A DNA stretch of 64,000 bases from Cycas panzhihuaensis (Eukaryota > Cycadophyta), in contig CM041465.1 in assembly GCA_023213395.1 (NCBI GenBank), positions 208,327,741-208,391,740 on the forward strand, in the 5' to 3' direction. The notes under the pieces were generated by a model that worked only from the letters and a program-made list of their open reading frames with translations, was not told the DNA's origin and did not search any database. A program made the position numbers and the translations under genes. Shown here one piece after another: positions 32,228 through 42,870 of this stretch (positions within the stretch are counted from its first letter, which is position 1; each line of letters starts with the position of its first letter).

Positions 32228-33990
32228 GTGGTGGCTAATTGCTAAATTGAATAGGGTAAAATTATATAAGGATTCAAAAACTAGGTTATAAGTAGCAAAC
32301 TTTGTGATTCCTTTCAGTAATTTATAACAATGACTAAAAATAATTTTTTGAAGGAGGAAGAGAAGGAACTCTTGGATGAGGAAGCATGAAAGCTCACTAT
32401 GGATTACGAGAAGAAGCTTAAAGCCATCCGGTCTCTAATTGCTTATGGAGATGGAGGAACGATGAACAAAGTAAAAGGAGTTCCATAGAATTTGCTATAT
32501 TTTTTATGGTAAGCCATATAAAAATCTTGAGATATTTTAATTTGAGTTCTAAGTTTTATATCGTAGTTTTGATTACTCATCTAATGCATAACAATTGAAG
32601 CTTTTTCCCTCTACATTGAAGGATGAAACATCAAGGTGGTTCATGAATCTTCTTAAAAACTCAATCAAGTCATTGGAATAGATGAAGATGAAATTTTATC
32701 CAAATATAAAAAATTTAAATAAGAAAAGGACTTAAGGGAATACATTTTTAAAATCTAATAATATGAAGAAGAAATTATTATGCAACATCTTAAAAGGTTG
32801 GAATATTTACTACATAGAAGCCCACACCACAAACATCCCAACTAAACTTTGAAGATAGTCTTTTTGGTAGGGTTGTCTCCATCCACACATATGTGGTTAG
32901 AAATTTTATATGGTAGTGTGATAATATAAGAATTATTTAAAGATATTAAGTAAGCATATTTGAAACATCATAAAGTGTTAGATAAATGGGGCATGATGAA
33001 TGCAAGTAGTATATCTATTAGGATTAATTCAATTTACTCCCAAAAAGAAACTCCCAAAATAAGACTAATTAGCAAGATGGAATTAACTAATACTTTTGGA
33101 GGCTCAAAGTAAGAAATTCTATCATTAGCGATCAAATAGTTAACAAGGCTTGAGTTGAGAAGAAAATCCTCAATCTCAAACTTCTCAATTTAGAAAAAGT
33201 TATATGAGGAGTTAGATGCAATAGAGGAAGATAAGCATGAAAATATAGAAGTGGCATTTATACAAAATTAAAGGTAGATAGAGAAGTGGAACAAATAATT
33301 AAATTACATACCAAGAGGATGATTTAGAGCATCACAACGCTTCTTTCCACCTGGGACATATGCTTATGATCCACATTTTCTAAGATATTAGTATTTTCGA
33401 CCATAAGGACAAGTAGTTGTTCAAGGATGACCCTAAAAATTTTAGTTGTATCAATTTCCTACTTCATATTATCCACCATATTACTATATGCCCAACCTAA
33501 CATATGACCTTCAATGGAAAATGCAACATCAAATGAAGGCATAAGAGTTATCTTTTATGAATATAAATCAAAGAAATGTTCCCACCCATATAAATTTAGC
33601 TACTTAGTGTACTACCCACCCACCTTAAGTTATTCCCAATCAAATAGGAACAAAGGTAAAAAGATAATAGATCACATTGATTAAACACATCAATAAGGGT
33701 TAGGTAAGTGTTGTAGTAAGACAATGAGACTTCTATTCACCTATGTAAATTAATGAGATTACTCATTGTGTAGGAATTCGAGCATGTACCATTAAGTAGA
33801 CAAGAGGAGAAGTTATAAAGCAGCCTTATATAAAGCATATATAAGATAGAAGTGATGTTCATCCTCTTCAATAATGTCTGCACACACCTTTAAATCAACA
33901 CTATATGGAGCATAATTTAAGAATTTCAAATGAACTAGCTTCATCTAATTCAAACAAAGAAAGCATGTAAAATGATTTACCCCCAGTCTC

Positions 33991-34057
33991 AAAAGAAGGT
34001 AAATTACCCTTGGTCATAAAGAAGGGTGAGTTACCCTTAACCACATAAGAGGGTAAG
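33991..34057 (+). repeat. 27 bp tandem repeats in E gag (continue at 34440-34466)
   Basis: Four copies of a unit of about 27 bp, the third split by the solo LTR. Each contains an A-GGGTRA-GTTACCCT dyad. A period of nine codons would give peptides such as KRVSYPWSQ, so the array was probably coding. Confidence 0.8.
34053..34057. repeat. Target-site duplication of the solo LTR (pair with 34435-34439)
   Basis: GTAAG on the left and ATAAG on the right, one G/A transition. Confidence 0.65.
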
Positions 34058-34434
34058 TGTAACATAATCTTATCTTTGTAAGTGGAAGAGGCACTAGTAT
34101 GGTGAAATAGTCAAGGATTAAGTGTTGATGTTAACTATTAAGTTTTATATACAGGCTGCTAAACCCTCTAATAATATGTAAGGCCATTAGGGTGACCAAT
34201 AAGATTATTAAAGAGAGACCCTCTTTTATCTATTTAAGGGTTAGAGATTACTTGTAACAGAGACTAATTATTATTTTATTTTTCTTAAGAGAAAGTACTT
34301 TGGTACTTTTTTGTTGTCTATTGCACATGTGATCTAAAATATTGGCCTCTAAAGTTAATAAAGGTACTCTATTTATTTTTTCAACTCTTCATCTTTCAGA
34401 TTCACGAGGATAATTTTTAGGAAGATACACTCCA
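34058..34434 (+). repeat. Solo LTR (377 bp) inside E
   Basis: Begins TGTAACATAATC and ends ACTCCA, interrupts the 27 bp repeat array and is flanked by a near-perfect 5 bp duplication. It contains CTATTTAAGGG near 34236, a possible TATA box. No primer site or purine tract adjoins it, so it is a solo LTR left by recombination; its parent family is not otherwise in the window. Confidence 0.7.
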
Positions 34435-34799
34435 ATAAGTTACCCCTGGTCACAGAAGAGGGTAACTTTGTAGAAACTAATTTAATGAAAAACCAAATGT
34501 ACTTTAGAAGTACAATAAAGTAGAAAACAAGCATATCATTTCCATCCACATATAAGCATGTAGAAGAACAAAGGCAACCTGACATTATAAAAAATCTCTA
34601 GAAACAACTACAACAAATTTATATAAAAATCCTTCAACTACAAGCATTGAAAGATATACTAGTGTATTGAGGCAAGTGGTTAATTCATTCCAACATTTGA
34701 AAAAGTGTTCACATAAGCAACCAAAGTCCATCATACTTATAGGGCTAATTGTTAATCTTATCTAAGGAAAGAAACCATCGAAGAAGTACAATGATCTAA

Positions 34800-35160
34800 G
34801 TAGTTTAGAAATTAATATTTTCATCGACATAATTAAATTGAAGAAAATTCTTATGGACTTGGGAGCATGCATCAATATGATGACCTATAAAACTATGTAG
34901 TAGATATGAATTAAAGGACTACAAAACACAAGGATAATACTTCAAATGGTTGATTAATTCATCATAAAACTGGAAAGTATTTTGATAGACATTTTAGTAT
35001 AAGTATATAATTAGAAGTTTCTAGTTGATATTATAGTGGTCATGTTGAAAGGAAATGTAGGCAAATATCTTGTGATCCTTGGAAGATCTTAGTTATCCAT
35101 AATAAATTCCATCATTGCCTATTAACCAAGCAAAGTGATGATCATAAATAGAGAAAAAGG
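34800..35160 (+). pseudogene. E protease remnant
   Basis: At about 34850 the translation reads KKILMDLGACINMMTYKTM, matching the Athila protease start (K-x-L-x-D-L-G-A-S-I-N-L-M-P), followed by ILQMVD and LVILGR, the end block I-L-G-R-P-F. The catalytic D is kept. Confidence 0.7.
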
Positions 35161-35499
35161 CATAAATGTTGACTTTATTCTTCTCTACATGATTACCATA
35201 AATGAATGCTCAAATGAAAGAACCAACATGGGTGGAATTCGATGAAGATGATGATGATTTCAATAGATATTAGTTCTTGATTCTAAATTATAATAATAAA
35301 GATGACAAAGGTGATTATAAGGTTCTTAGTATGGGCAAGTACCAAAGAGAGAAAGATGACTCTCATATAGTATAAATAGAAGTAGGATAGTTTGAAGATA
35401 GAAATCAAATTATTTCTTTGAGGTGGGATAGAATTATGCATTTTGTTTCTTTGTGTAGTATTATTATAGAAAGCATCCATATTAGTAAGGATGAAGATA

Positions 35500-36480
35500 A
35501 GATAACTACATGTCTGATGGAGTTTTTGAGCAATAGAATCATATAAGCTAGGGTAACATATTCAAGGGAAGAACATGATCAGATACATTAAGCTCTTTAG
35601 AAGAATTTGGATGCGTTGACATGGACATCTGAAGACCTCAAAGGCATCAACCCAATATTGTGTTAGCATTACATATTTACAGATGATGGCAATCCCTAAG
35701 TTAGACAACTGTAATGGAGATTGAATCCAACTATCCTTAAAATAGTGAAAATAGAGTTGGAAATTTTGGTGAATACTAATATGATTTTCCTAATCTCAAA
35801 TTATAAGTGAGTGGCACCCTTAGTTATCATCCCTAAAAAGAATGAAAAATGTAGAAGTTGCGTAGACTACAGGGCTTTGAATAAATCCATTCATAGGGTC
35901 TACTTTCTAATTATATGCATTAACTAGCAAGAAGAAAATAATTTTCAATTCTTGATGGATTTTGTAGGTATAATCAAGTCCTCATAGCACTTGAGAATTA
36001 GGAAAGGACCACTTTCACTTATACATAGGGCACATATTCTTACAAATTCTTAACTTTTGGACTATACAATATACCCATAACCTTTCAGCATGCTATAATA
36101 GGTATTTTTTTAGAGTTTGTCAATGACTTGTAGAACTATACATGAATTATTTTTCTTTATATGTTGATACTTTACTGGAAGCATTATAAAGGTTGCAAAA
36201 AGTTTTTACAAGGTGTAAGGAAACTAATCCCTACCTTAGAGTGAGAAAAGTAAGCTTCTAGTTCAAGAAGGTGTTATCCTTAGACATGCAATCTCACAAT
36301 GAGGGATTTGAGTCAATTAAACAAAGATTACAATCATCAAGTAGTTGATGACACCCAAAGGCTAAAACATATTTGAAGTTTTTTAGACACGTTGGATACT
36401 ATCAAAGATTTATTAAGGATGTTAGCAAAATTATATTACCATTACATCAAATATTACAAAAGGCAAGTATATTTGAATGG
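35500..36480 (+). pseudogene. E reverse transcriptase remnant
   Basis: Readable blocks: RRLNPT-type WRLNPTILKIVKIE, ISNYKWVAPLVIIPKKN and CRSCVDYRALNKSI at 35710-35885; FFLYVDTL near 36150 stands for the Y-x-D-D active site with the second D changed. KYFKFFRHVGYYQ-like sequence follows near 36370-36410. Heavily broken. Confidence 0.7.
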
Positions 36481-36499
36481 ACTAATGAATGTTCTTATT

Positions 36500-36900
36500 C
36501 TTTTCAACTCTTGAAGAAATAGAAAGGACCTAATTTGACAAAGCTATTTTATATCTACACAGATGCCTTAAATACTACATTAGGAGTAGTTCTTGGACAA
36601 AAGCAAGACACAAAGGAGTATTCTATCTATTACGCTAGTATGTGTATTCATGCGACTAAGTATAATTATATTATTATAAAACAAAGAGTTTTTATTAGTA
36701 GTGTTTGTGGTGAATAAATTTTGACTCCACATCTCTAATTTCCAATGTATTGTTCATATGGATCATCTAATGATTTATTTGATGAATAAACTAATGGATA
36801 ATCTAAGAATCATTAGATGGTTATTGTTGCTTTAAGAGTTCAACATCAAGATCATGGTTTTCAATAGTGGAGTAGCAAAATTATAATTAACAAATGATCC
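36500..36900 (+). pseudogene. E RNase H remnant
   Basis: An open stretch at 36535-36714 reads TKLFYIYTDALNTTLGVVLG, then TKEYSIYYAS, the RNase H domain that follows Gypsy reverse transcriptase. RIIRWLLL-like sequence near 36810 is its later block. After about 36900 the similarity ends and no integrase is seen. Confidence 0.7.
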
Positions 36901-37480
36901 TACACAATAAATATTTATAAATGGTTACCAACTAAAGCTATATAAGAAGTTAGCCTCTTAAGAGGATTTCATTCACATACTATAGAAACAAGTTGTAGTA
37001 TAACTTGTTTAATCCTTTCTTATTTTGTTATTATAGGAATTAGGAGTTAAAAATTCTTTTCTGTTCAAGTGTGAGGTGAATCCCTCAAGTGTAGCTGAGT
37101 TTACTTGTTTTGTATATCCTAAGAAGTAGGATGCTAGTGCACTAAGTTACCCTTTAGTGCACTCATGAGTAATTGGTAATTCTTAGAATTGGTTGTGAAG
37201 ACATATCCTTTTAGTTGTATGTGAGCTCCATTAATAAATTTTTTCAATCACTCATAAAAGTAAATTTTTGCATTATAAGAATGCAACATGTGACTCACCC
37301 TCAACTATAGATGAGGGTAATATATAAATTATACCCATAGTATAGATAGAGGGCAATTTTTTTATCTTTAATAGATGCAAATCTTTAATGGGACAACAAC
37401 ATCATATGCAACATATTTTTGTTTTGATCCTAAGTAAGGGGTAGTAAATCACTAAGCAACCAAAAGGACTCTAACTAGGT
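36901..37480 (+). other. E region without recognisable gene
   Basis: Expected to hold integrase, but no zinc or D,D,E motif is legible. It contains ACAAGTT...AACTTGT (36988-37008), an inverted repeat, and another ACCCTC...GAGGGTAA pair near 37300. A small insertion or deletion may have replaced integrase. Confidence 0.4.
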
Positions 37481-40360
37481 TCAAGAGGTTATTTAAGGTG
37501 TTTTCAAGCTATTTTCCTAAGGTGGAATATAGGAAGTATATTATGGATGGTCTTGTGATACCCCATTATAGCTTGAAGACAAATGAAAAATGTCCTTTTC
37601 CATATTAGAAACATTACAAATGATTAAATTTAATTGTGAATTGAGAAGTTTCATAATTAACTAGGGGGTATATCATTAAAAAATATAAATAAATATCTAT
37701 TGAAAAGGTGAAGTGATTAATTAATAGAAAATACATTTATTACGAGAAATGCTAACGTGCATGTCATCTTATAGGAAAGGGATAACTTTCTATTATGCCC
37801 TTCGAGAAGGAAGAGGGCAAATATGGACTACATTCAAACCTAATAGAGGAAGAAATCTAGGCTGAAGAAAGGTGCTATAATGGGCTAGAAGATGGAAAAG
37901 ATCGTATAGAAGAACAAAGGGCCTATGATTGTGGAGCCCACAAGTGATGTTATGAGGAAATATGAGAAGGTCATAGGTGATATTAGGGAAGGACAAAAGG
38001 AGCCTTTGGCTATGAAGTTTATAATTGATGTTGTAAAAGTATGAGAGAAACCTACAGGTGATGTTATGAGAAAATGAGAGGAACTTGTAAGTGGCATTAA
38101 GAGGAAGAAGGAAGGTTTCACAATCAATTATTATATTGAGGTTTCCATAAAAAGTAGAGAACTTATGAATGAAAAACACATAGGATCAAGTGGATAAATG
38201 AATGAAAAATCTATAATGGTTCAAAACTCTATGAAAGCTACTAGTAAACAACCTACAACAAAGGGAACATATGCCTTCAAGCATAACAATGACCTCATAA
38301 TTAGAAGAAAGAACATAATTAAGGTCAAGAAGCCTTTTGCTAAGTATAGTAAAAGTGTAATGCATCAAGTCATGGATAGAAGCACAAAATAAGAGAAGAA
38401 TAATGCAAGTAAGATTATGGAAGAAGGAGAATATTAGGGGGATAAATTAGCCAAGACATGAAAACCTTTATTACACTCTACCTTGTATAGTAATAAAATA
38501 AAGACAATGAAAATTTTCTCAATTTGAAGAGAGACGGATTCTAGAGCTATGATTGATAACAATCCTCATTCAAAGGCCATATTAATGATGTTTAGAGTAT
38601 ATAATTTATGATATTATAGAAATCCTTTGTATAGTTTAAAGGAGGACACACCTATGTTTATAGAATTAACATCTATTTTACCTTAGGATTAGTTGCACAA
38701 GTTCTATGAATGAAGGCAAAAGGAAAGGAGTGGTCCACCAGAGGTAAGAAGAGTGAGTTTATTAAATTACTTAAAATCTTTTTGAATGAATATAAGCTCA
38801 TAAATTTAAACACCCAAGATGGACTACTAATATCTAGATTACTTGAAGCTTGGGAAAATTTAACAAACTTGATTTTCAACCATATTTTCATAAGGTACCA
38901 TCTATCCTATTTACTTACTACACAAGCCCATGTGTTGAGTTGTTAGAGAAAAGGTGAAGAAGTCAATGTTGAAGCCTTATTACATTCTATTAAAACTAAA
39001 AATATTGAAGCCTAGGTCACTTTAGAGGATGGGTAGAAAGTGACCATATTGCATCCTCCTATTATATAATGGATCGTTAACCACAAGAGAGTGTAAAGGC
39101 TAAAGAATTGAAGTAAGGGCTAGAGATTATGAAGGATACTTCACTCTAGTTTTTTAATGAAGAAGATAAGAAGTAAATTGAGAAAATTTTTGATCTTTGA
39201 TAAGAAATAGATTACCTTAGGAATAAATTGAAGCTAAAAGGGAAAGACTTGAAGGAGGTGAAAGGAATAATCTTTACGCAATATGCTACATTGAAAGAAA
39301 CTCCTAAAATAAAAACAAAGAAAAAGAAGATGTAAATTCAAGAATAAGTAAGGGAGTTATAGGATTTGAAAGAAAACATAACAACTATGGTGAAATAATG
39401 ATCTCATTTACCCTTTATTAGTTTCAAGGGTAGTAAAATCTTTGAAGTTTTAATGAAGTTAATTATCTTAATATAAGATTGCAGGTCATTTACTCATACA
39501 TATAATTTGATGTATTATGAGAGAATATTAAGAATCAAAGCTATATGGATAGGGTGCCCACTATTTGATAAAACATGGGACTCTTTTATGAGATATATAG
39601 GAAATTTATGATAAGCAAGATTGAGAGTTGTTTGAAGAGATGTTTTAGGGGGAGATTTTCAAGAACCAAAGGATGGTAACCCTAACATTTTATTTGGAAA
39701 AACTTATTTATGTGCTCTAAGATTAGAATAGAGGGTCAAGGTTATTAGAGCTAAAAATTTAATTAATCTTACTAAAAATATGTTGAAAGTACTTAAGAGA
39801 TGGAGGACAAATCTCTCCTTAAAGAAAGATATTTTTCTCCATAAGAAATTGATTATAGATATTGAAGCCCAAGTAAATTATACTAAGAGCTAAGAGGAGT
39901 TGATATATAATTGGTCATAAGAGAAAGATAAGATCTTTAAGAAGATTGAAATTATAGTTCTAGGAAAGTTCAAGGATTTAACAACATAATTAAAGAGGAT
40001 GGAACTATTCAATCTAGAAACTTTCTAATTGGTAACTGAACAAATATACAAATTAATTTAGCAGATGATGAAGTATCAAGTGCAGTGGACTAGCATTGCT
40101 TATCAACCTTCTTTATTATATGTTCTATTTAATAGATAAGAACAATAGGGGTCTATATACAAGTTGGATATTGAAGATGATTGGCTTGAAGATCCCATAA
40201 TATAATGGAAATAATAATCGAAACAACTAATGGATTTGGGGGATAGTACCAAAACCAATTGTCATAGACTTCCACCACATTAATGAAGCATCCATAAGCT
40301 AAGGACTCAAAAGGAAAACAAAAGTTGTAGGAAACAACATTTGGAATGATTGTTAGACTA
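37481..40360 (+). pseudogene. E extra region between pol and 3' LTR (env-like position)
   Basis: About 2.9 kb in the place where Athila elements carry an extra env-like frame. The sequence is A- and G-rich on the plus strand and would code for many K and E residues; 38710-38946 is open for 78 codons with KKSEFIKLLKIFLNEYKLIN. I recognise no membrane segment or known domain. It is probably the decayed extra frame of the element, but this rests mainly on position. Confidence 0.4.
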
Positions 40361-40371
40361 GTAGGGGGGAA
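40361..40371 (+). other. E polypurine tract
   Basis: AGTAGGGGGGAA immediately precedes the 3' LTR start TGGTAAGCC. Confidence 0.75.
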
Positions 40372-41105
40372 TGGTAAGCCCAAAATTAGGTTCATTTATG
40401 TTACATTTTATATCTCTTTTTGTTATCTTTCTATATAAGCCTTATTATGAGTGATCTTGGGAAACATACATGATATATTTATTCAATGTAATTTAGTAAG
40501 TATTCAATTCATTTTTGGTTCATTATGTAATTTACCCTTTGCCTGGCCAAAGGTTAAGTTCATCCTCTTGTTAGAGTAAAGGTAACAATCTAATGACTAC
40601 TAGTTAATCTTGAGGTCTTATGGGTAGTTTGTCATAGTGAATTTGAAGTTAGTTTTAGGATGTTGTAAGTTGGTTTTTCCAACTACTTTTTGAGGATATG
40701 ACATGTATAAATTGGTCTTTCTCATTAATGGAGAACAAAAGGGATTAACTTTAAGAGTCATTACTTGAGACCACCTCTCGTTAAATCCCCCATCCTTATT
40801 AGTTTATGATGTAGGTGGGTAGTTATGTAGCTTGCAAGTGCCAACATGAGAGTCAAGTTCCCTTTATATATTAGGTGTGTATTTTGATCTTGTTAGAGTG
40901 CTTATACCACTTGTTGAGGATTGGTGACATGGTCGTATGGTGAGGAATTACATAGAGACAATTTAATCCTTTTTGTGTCTATATTTATTTTCTGTATTAA
41001 TGATCAATAATTATAGCTAGATTTCCTTTCATCACTTAGAAGTTTACATCCTTGATTTTAACATAATGAGTTTGAGGATTTGCATACCTTAGAAAAACAT
41101 CATCA
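40372..41105 (+). repeat. E 3' LTR
   Basis: 734 bp, partner of 31468-32206. Ends CATCATCA, followed by CCAGT. Confidence 0.85.
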
Positions 41106-41240
41106 CCAGTCCACCCAAGAAGTCCATAACCATAGCCTCTCAAGATCTAGAAGGAATAATCAAAGGCTTGTATAATCCTAAATTTTTACTAACTAGATTT
41201 GATATATTATACAAATTGTATTAGAGTATTAATATTGACA
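41106..41240 (-). pseudogene. Gypsy-2 integrase, central part
   Basis: On the minus strand: NLVSKNLGLYKPLIIPS, a stop, then EAMVMDFLGGL. This matches the block before and around the first catalytic D of Gypsy integrase (G-L-Y-x-P-L-P-I-P-x-x-P-W-x-x-V-S-M-D-F-L-G-G-L-P). It continues at 31467 once E is removed and is cut on the right by the Copia C LTR. Confidence 0.75.
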
Positions 41241-41616
41241 TGTTAAAGTTATAATTTGCTATTATGTTTAAATGTTATCTTCTAAAGTTAATTATTAAGT
41301 TATTTATATTAATATTCAACTAATTATATAACCCATTAGAAATCTATTATTCGAATAATGGAAAAATGCATAATCTTTTCTCTATGTATGCATGCATGTG
41401 TTTGAGAGAAAGAGAGTGATGTATGTAATGCATTTGAATGTTGTATTATTTTATTATTATATGTATTTATTATTTTTGAGGTAGTTTTTTTGCCCTCAAG
41501 AAATTTTCACCTATTAAATTTTGATGTTCATTATGTGATTATGATGATCCTATTGAATATTGATTTATGAATTATGTATTGTAATATGCTAATACTACAA
41601 CATTCATGATCTAACG
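41241..41616 (+). repeat. Copia C 5' LTR
   Basis: Right end is set by the primer site that follows; the left end TGTTAAAG at 41241 is chosen because Gypsy-2 coding stops just before it. Confidence 0.55.
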
Positions 41617-41628
41617 TGGTACTAGAGT
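41617..41628 (+). other. Copia C primer-binding site
   Basis: TGGTACTAGAGT, two changes from the initiator-Met site TGGTATCAGAGC. Confidence 0.65.
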
Positions 41629-41827
41629 ATGTGAAGTAATCATTATGTAGATGAATTCACTAGAAATTTATTCAGTTTTCTCAAGAATGACTATTATTTT
41701 TATGTATATCCATTAATTAAATCTTAATTTGTTTGTAGATTTTATGACTATTTTTATTTAGCATGTATAGTAAAAAAACTACATGGAGAAGGCTATTTAT
41801 TAGTATTTTATTTGTGTTATATATAAT

Positions 41828-41832
41828 GAATT
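41828..41832. repeat. Target-site duplication of B (pair with 60371-60375)
   Basis: GAATT on both sides of an element now 18.5 kb long. Confidence 0.92.
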
Positions 41833-42166
41833 TGAAGAAAGTAACACAAAGACCAAAGTAGAGCAGTGAACAATGTAAATCAATCCATATTGATATTATG
41901 AATGCACATACGATACAATGTATTTAATCCATATTGACAAAAGAGTAATAAGTTTTACAATTATGGTGGTGTTGATTAACACTAGGGGATTTCCCCCTAA
42001 AGTTTATATATTTGGGAGGATGGCGGGAGCCCTCCTCGACCTAGAATTCAAATTAATATAAAATATAAATAACTTAACATAAAACAATACTTACCAACTT
42101 ACCATTAAGGTATGTGTAGCTACATATTCCTAATGTTGGGCTAGGTAGGGAATATTAACCCTAACA
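41833..42166 (-). repeat. B 3' LTR
   Basis: Plus strand starts TGAAGAAAGT and ends CCCTAACA, next to the purine-tract complement TTCTCCCCCTTAAT. Confidence 0.87.
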
Positions 42167-42420
42167 TTCTCCCCCTTAATATTCATCACATGCATCTTTA
42201 ACTTCTCTTTGAACTTGTGATACTTGTACTTAAGGAAAACTTTAAACACATTTTCTTTAGCTTTATCATTAGTTGTGAAATGATCATTAACCTGCATCCT
42301 TATAAAGTAATCTTCTTTAACACTATGTGGTTCAAGTGGCTTCCAAGTAGGTGTGGCTTGATTTAAATGAGTAGGGATGGCTTTGTGAAGATTTTTATCT
42401 TTTTCATTAATTAAGTTCAA
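42167..42420 (-). pseudogene. B pol C-terminal end
   Basis: The minus-strand frame ends ...KENVFKVFLKYKYHKFKEKL, then KMHVMNIKGE. This fits the last residues of Copia pol (I-F-T-K-x-L-x-x-x-K-F-x-x-F-R-x-x-L-G...IKGE) just before the purine tract. The upstream 60 codons (KNLHKAIPTHLNQATPTWKP) are not recognised and may be junction sequence. Confidence 0.6.
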
Positions 42421-42429
42421 GGTATATAC

Positions 42430-42870
42430 AACTTAATCAAATATAACATTGAAGTCATCAACTTTATTGGAGTCTTCACTTGTATATGCAACATTAGCCT
42501 TATCAATAAAGTTCACCCGCTATTACATCTGTCTCACATGAAAAACATCATCAATATAGTTTGTTTCATTTAATTCCAAAGTATCTCCCTCATAAATTGA
42601 TTCTAAGGTATCCCATGTAGATTTGGAAGTAGTTAACTCACTTACGCTAGAAAATATATTGTCATCTATTATATAAAATATTAGGGCTAAGGCTTGGTTA
42701 TCTTTTTTTATATTTTCTTTAAATATTTGTTCTTCCTCTAAAGTTGAAGTGACACTTAAATCGTGATAACCTTCGTTCACATAATTCCATAAATTTCTGG
42801 AGATAAGGAGTGTTTTCATCAAAATTTTCTAAGATAAAAAACTAGTACCATTAAATATAAGAATCATCAT
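42430..42870 (-). pseudogene. B gag N-terminal part
   Basis: The minus-strand frame from 42822 reads MMKTLLISRNLWNYVNEGYH, then NIKKDNQALALIFYIIDD and STWDTLESIYEGD. These are the standard blocks of plant Copia gag (LWD-x-V-x-x-G, D-x-K-A-L-x-x-I, A-K-x-x-W-x-x-L). It matches the gag of element A closely, so the two are related families. The frame then stops and joins the pol end. Confidence 0.8.

Larger units (their letters stand above)
32330..34057 (+). pseudogene. E gag remnant
   Basis: An ATG at 32330 follows the primer site. The clearest block, near 32605-32670, reads FPSTLKDETSRWFMNLLKNS, matching Athila gag (F-P-x-S-L-x-x-x-A-x-x-W). Later pieces are rich in Y and P (33340-33520: PPGTYAYDP, YYPPYYYMP), as in the C-terminal gag of this lineage. 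The end carries 9-codon tandem repeats. Many stops. Confidence 0.65.
31468..41105 (+). mobile_element. E: Athila-like Ty3/Gypsy element inserted in Gypsy-2
   Basis: LTRs of about 735 bp at 31468-32206 and 40372-41105, a primer site matching the tRNA-Asp type used by Athila elements, gag, protease, reverse transcriptase and RNase H on the plus strand, and a long degenerate region between pol and the 3' LTR, where Athila elements carry an extra env-like frame. No integrase was recognised. A solo LTR of another family sits in the gag-protease interval. All frames are broken. Confidence 0.8.
26676..41240 (-). mobile_element. Gypsy-2: minus-strand Ty3/Gypsy element, interrupted
   Basis: Integrase coding on the minus strand runs from 41240 to 41106 and, after removing element E, from 31467 to about 30400; the join reads DFLGGLATN across the E insertion site. 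The 3' end lies at 26676-27079, beyond inserted element R. The N-terminal pol and gag would be to the right, cut off by Copia C and not seen in the window. Probably inserted into Gypsy-1 integrase; only the left boundary is visible. Confidence 0.65.

Noticed and set aside
33991-34057. CRISPR-like array (short repeats with spacers)
   Set aside because: The 27 bp units are contiguous, coding-like and lie in a plant retrotransposon gag.
36901-37260. Second solo LTR in element E
   Set aside because: A plausible TG start and CA end exist, but I found no matching 5 bp flanks.
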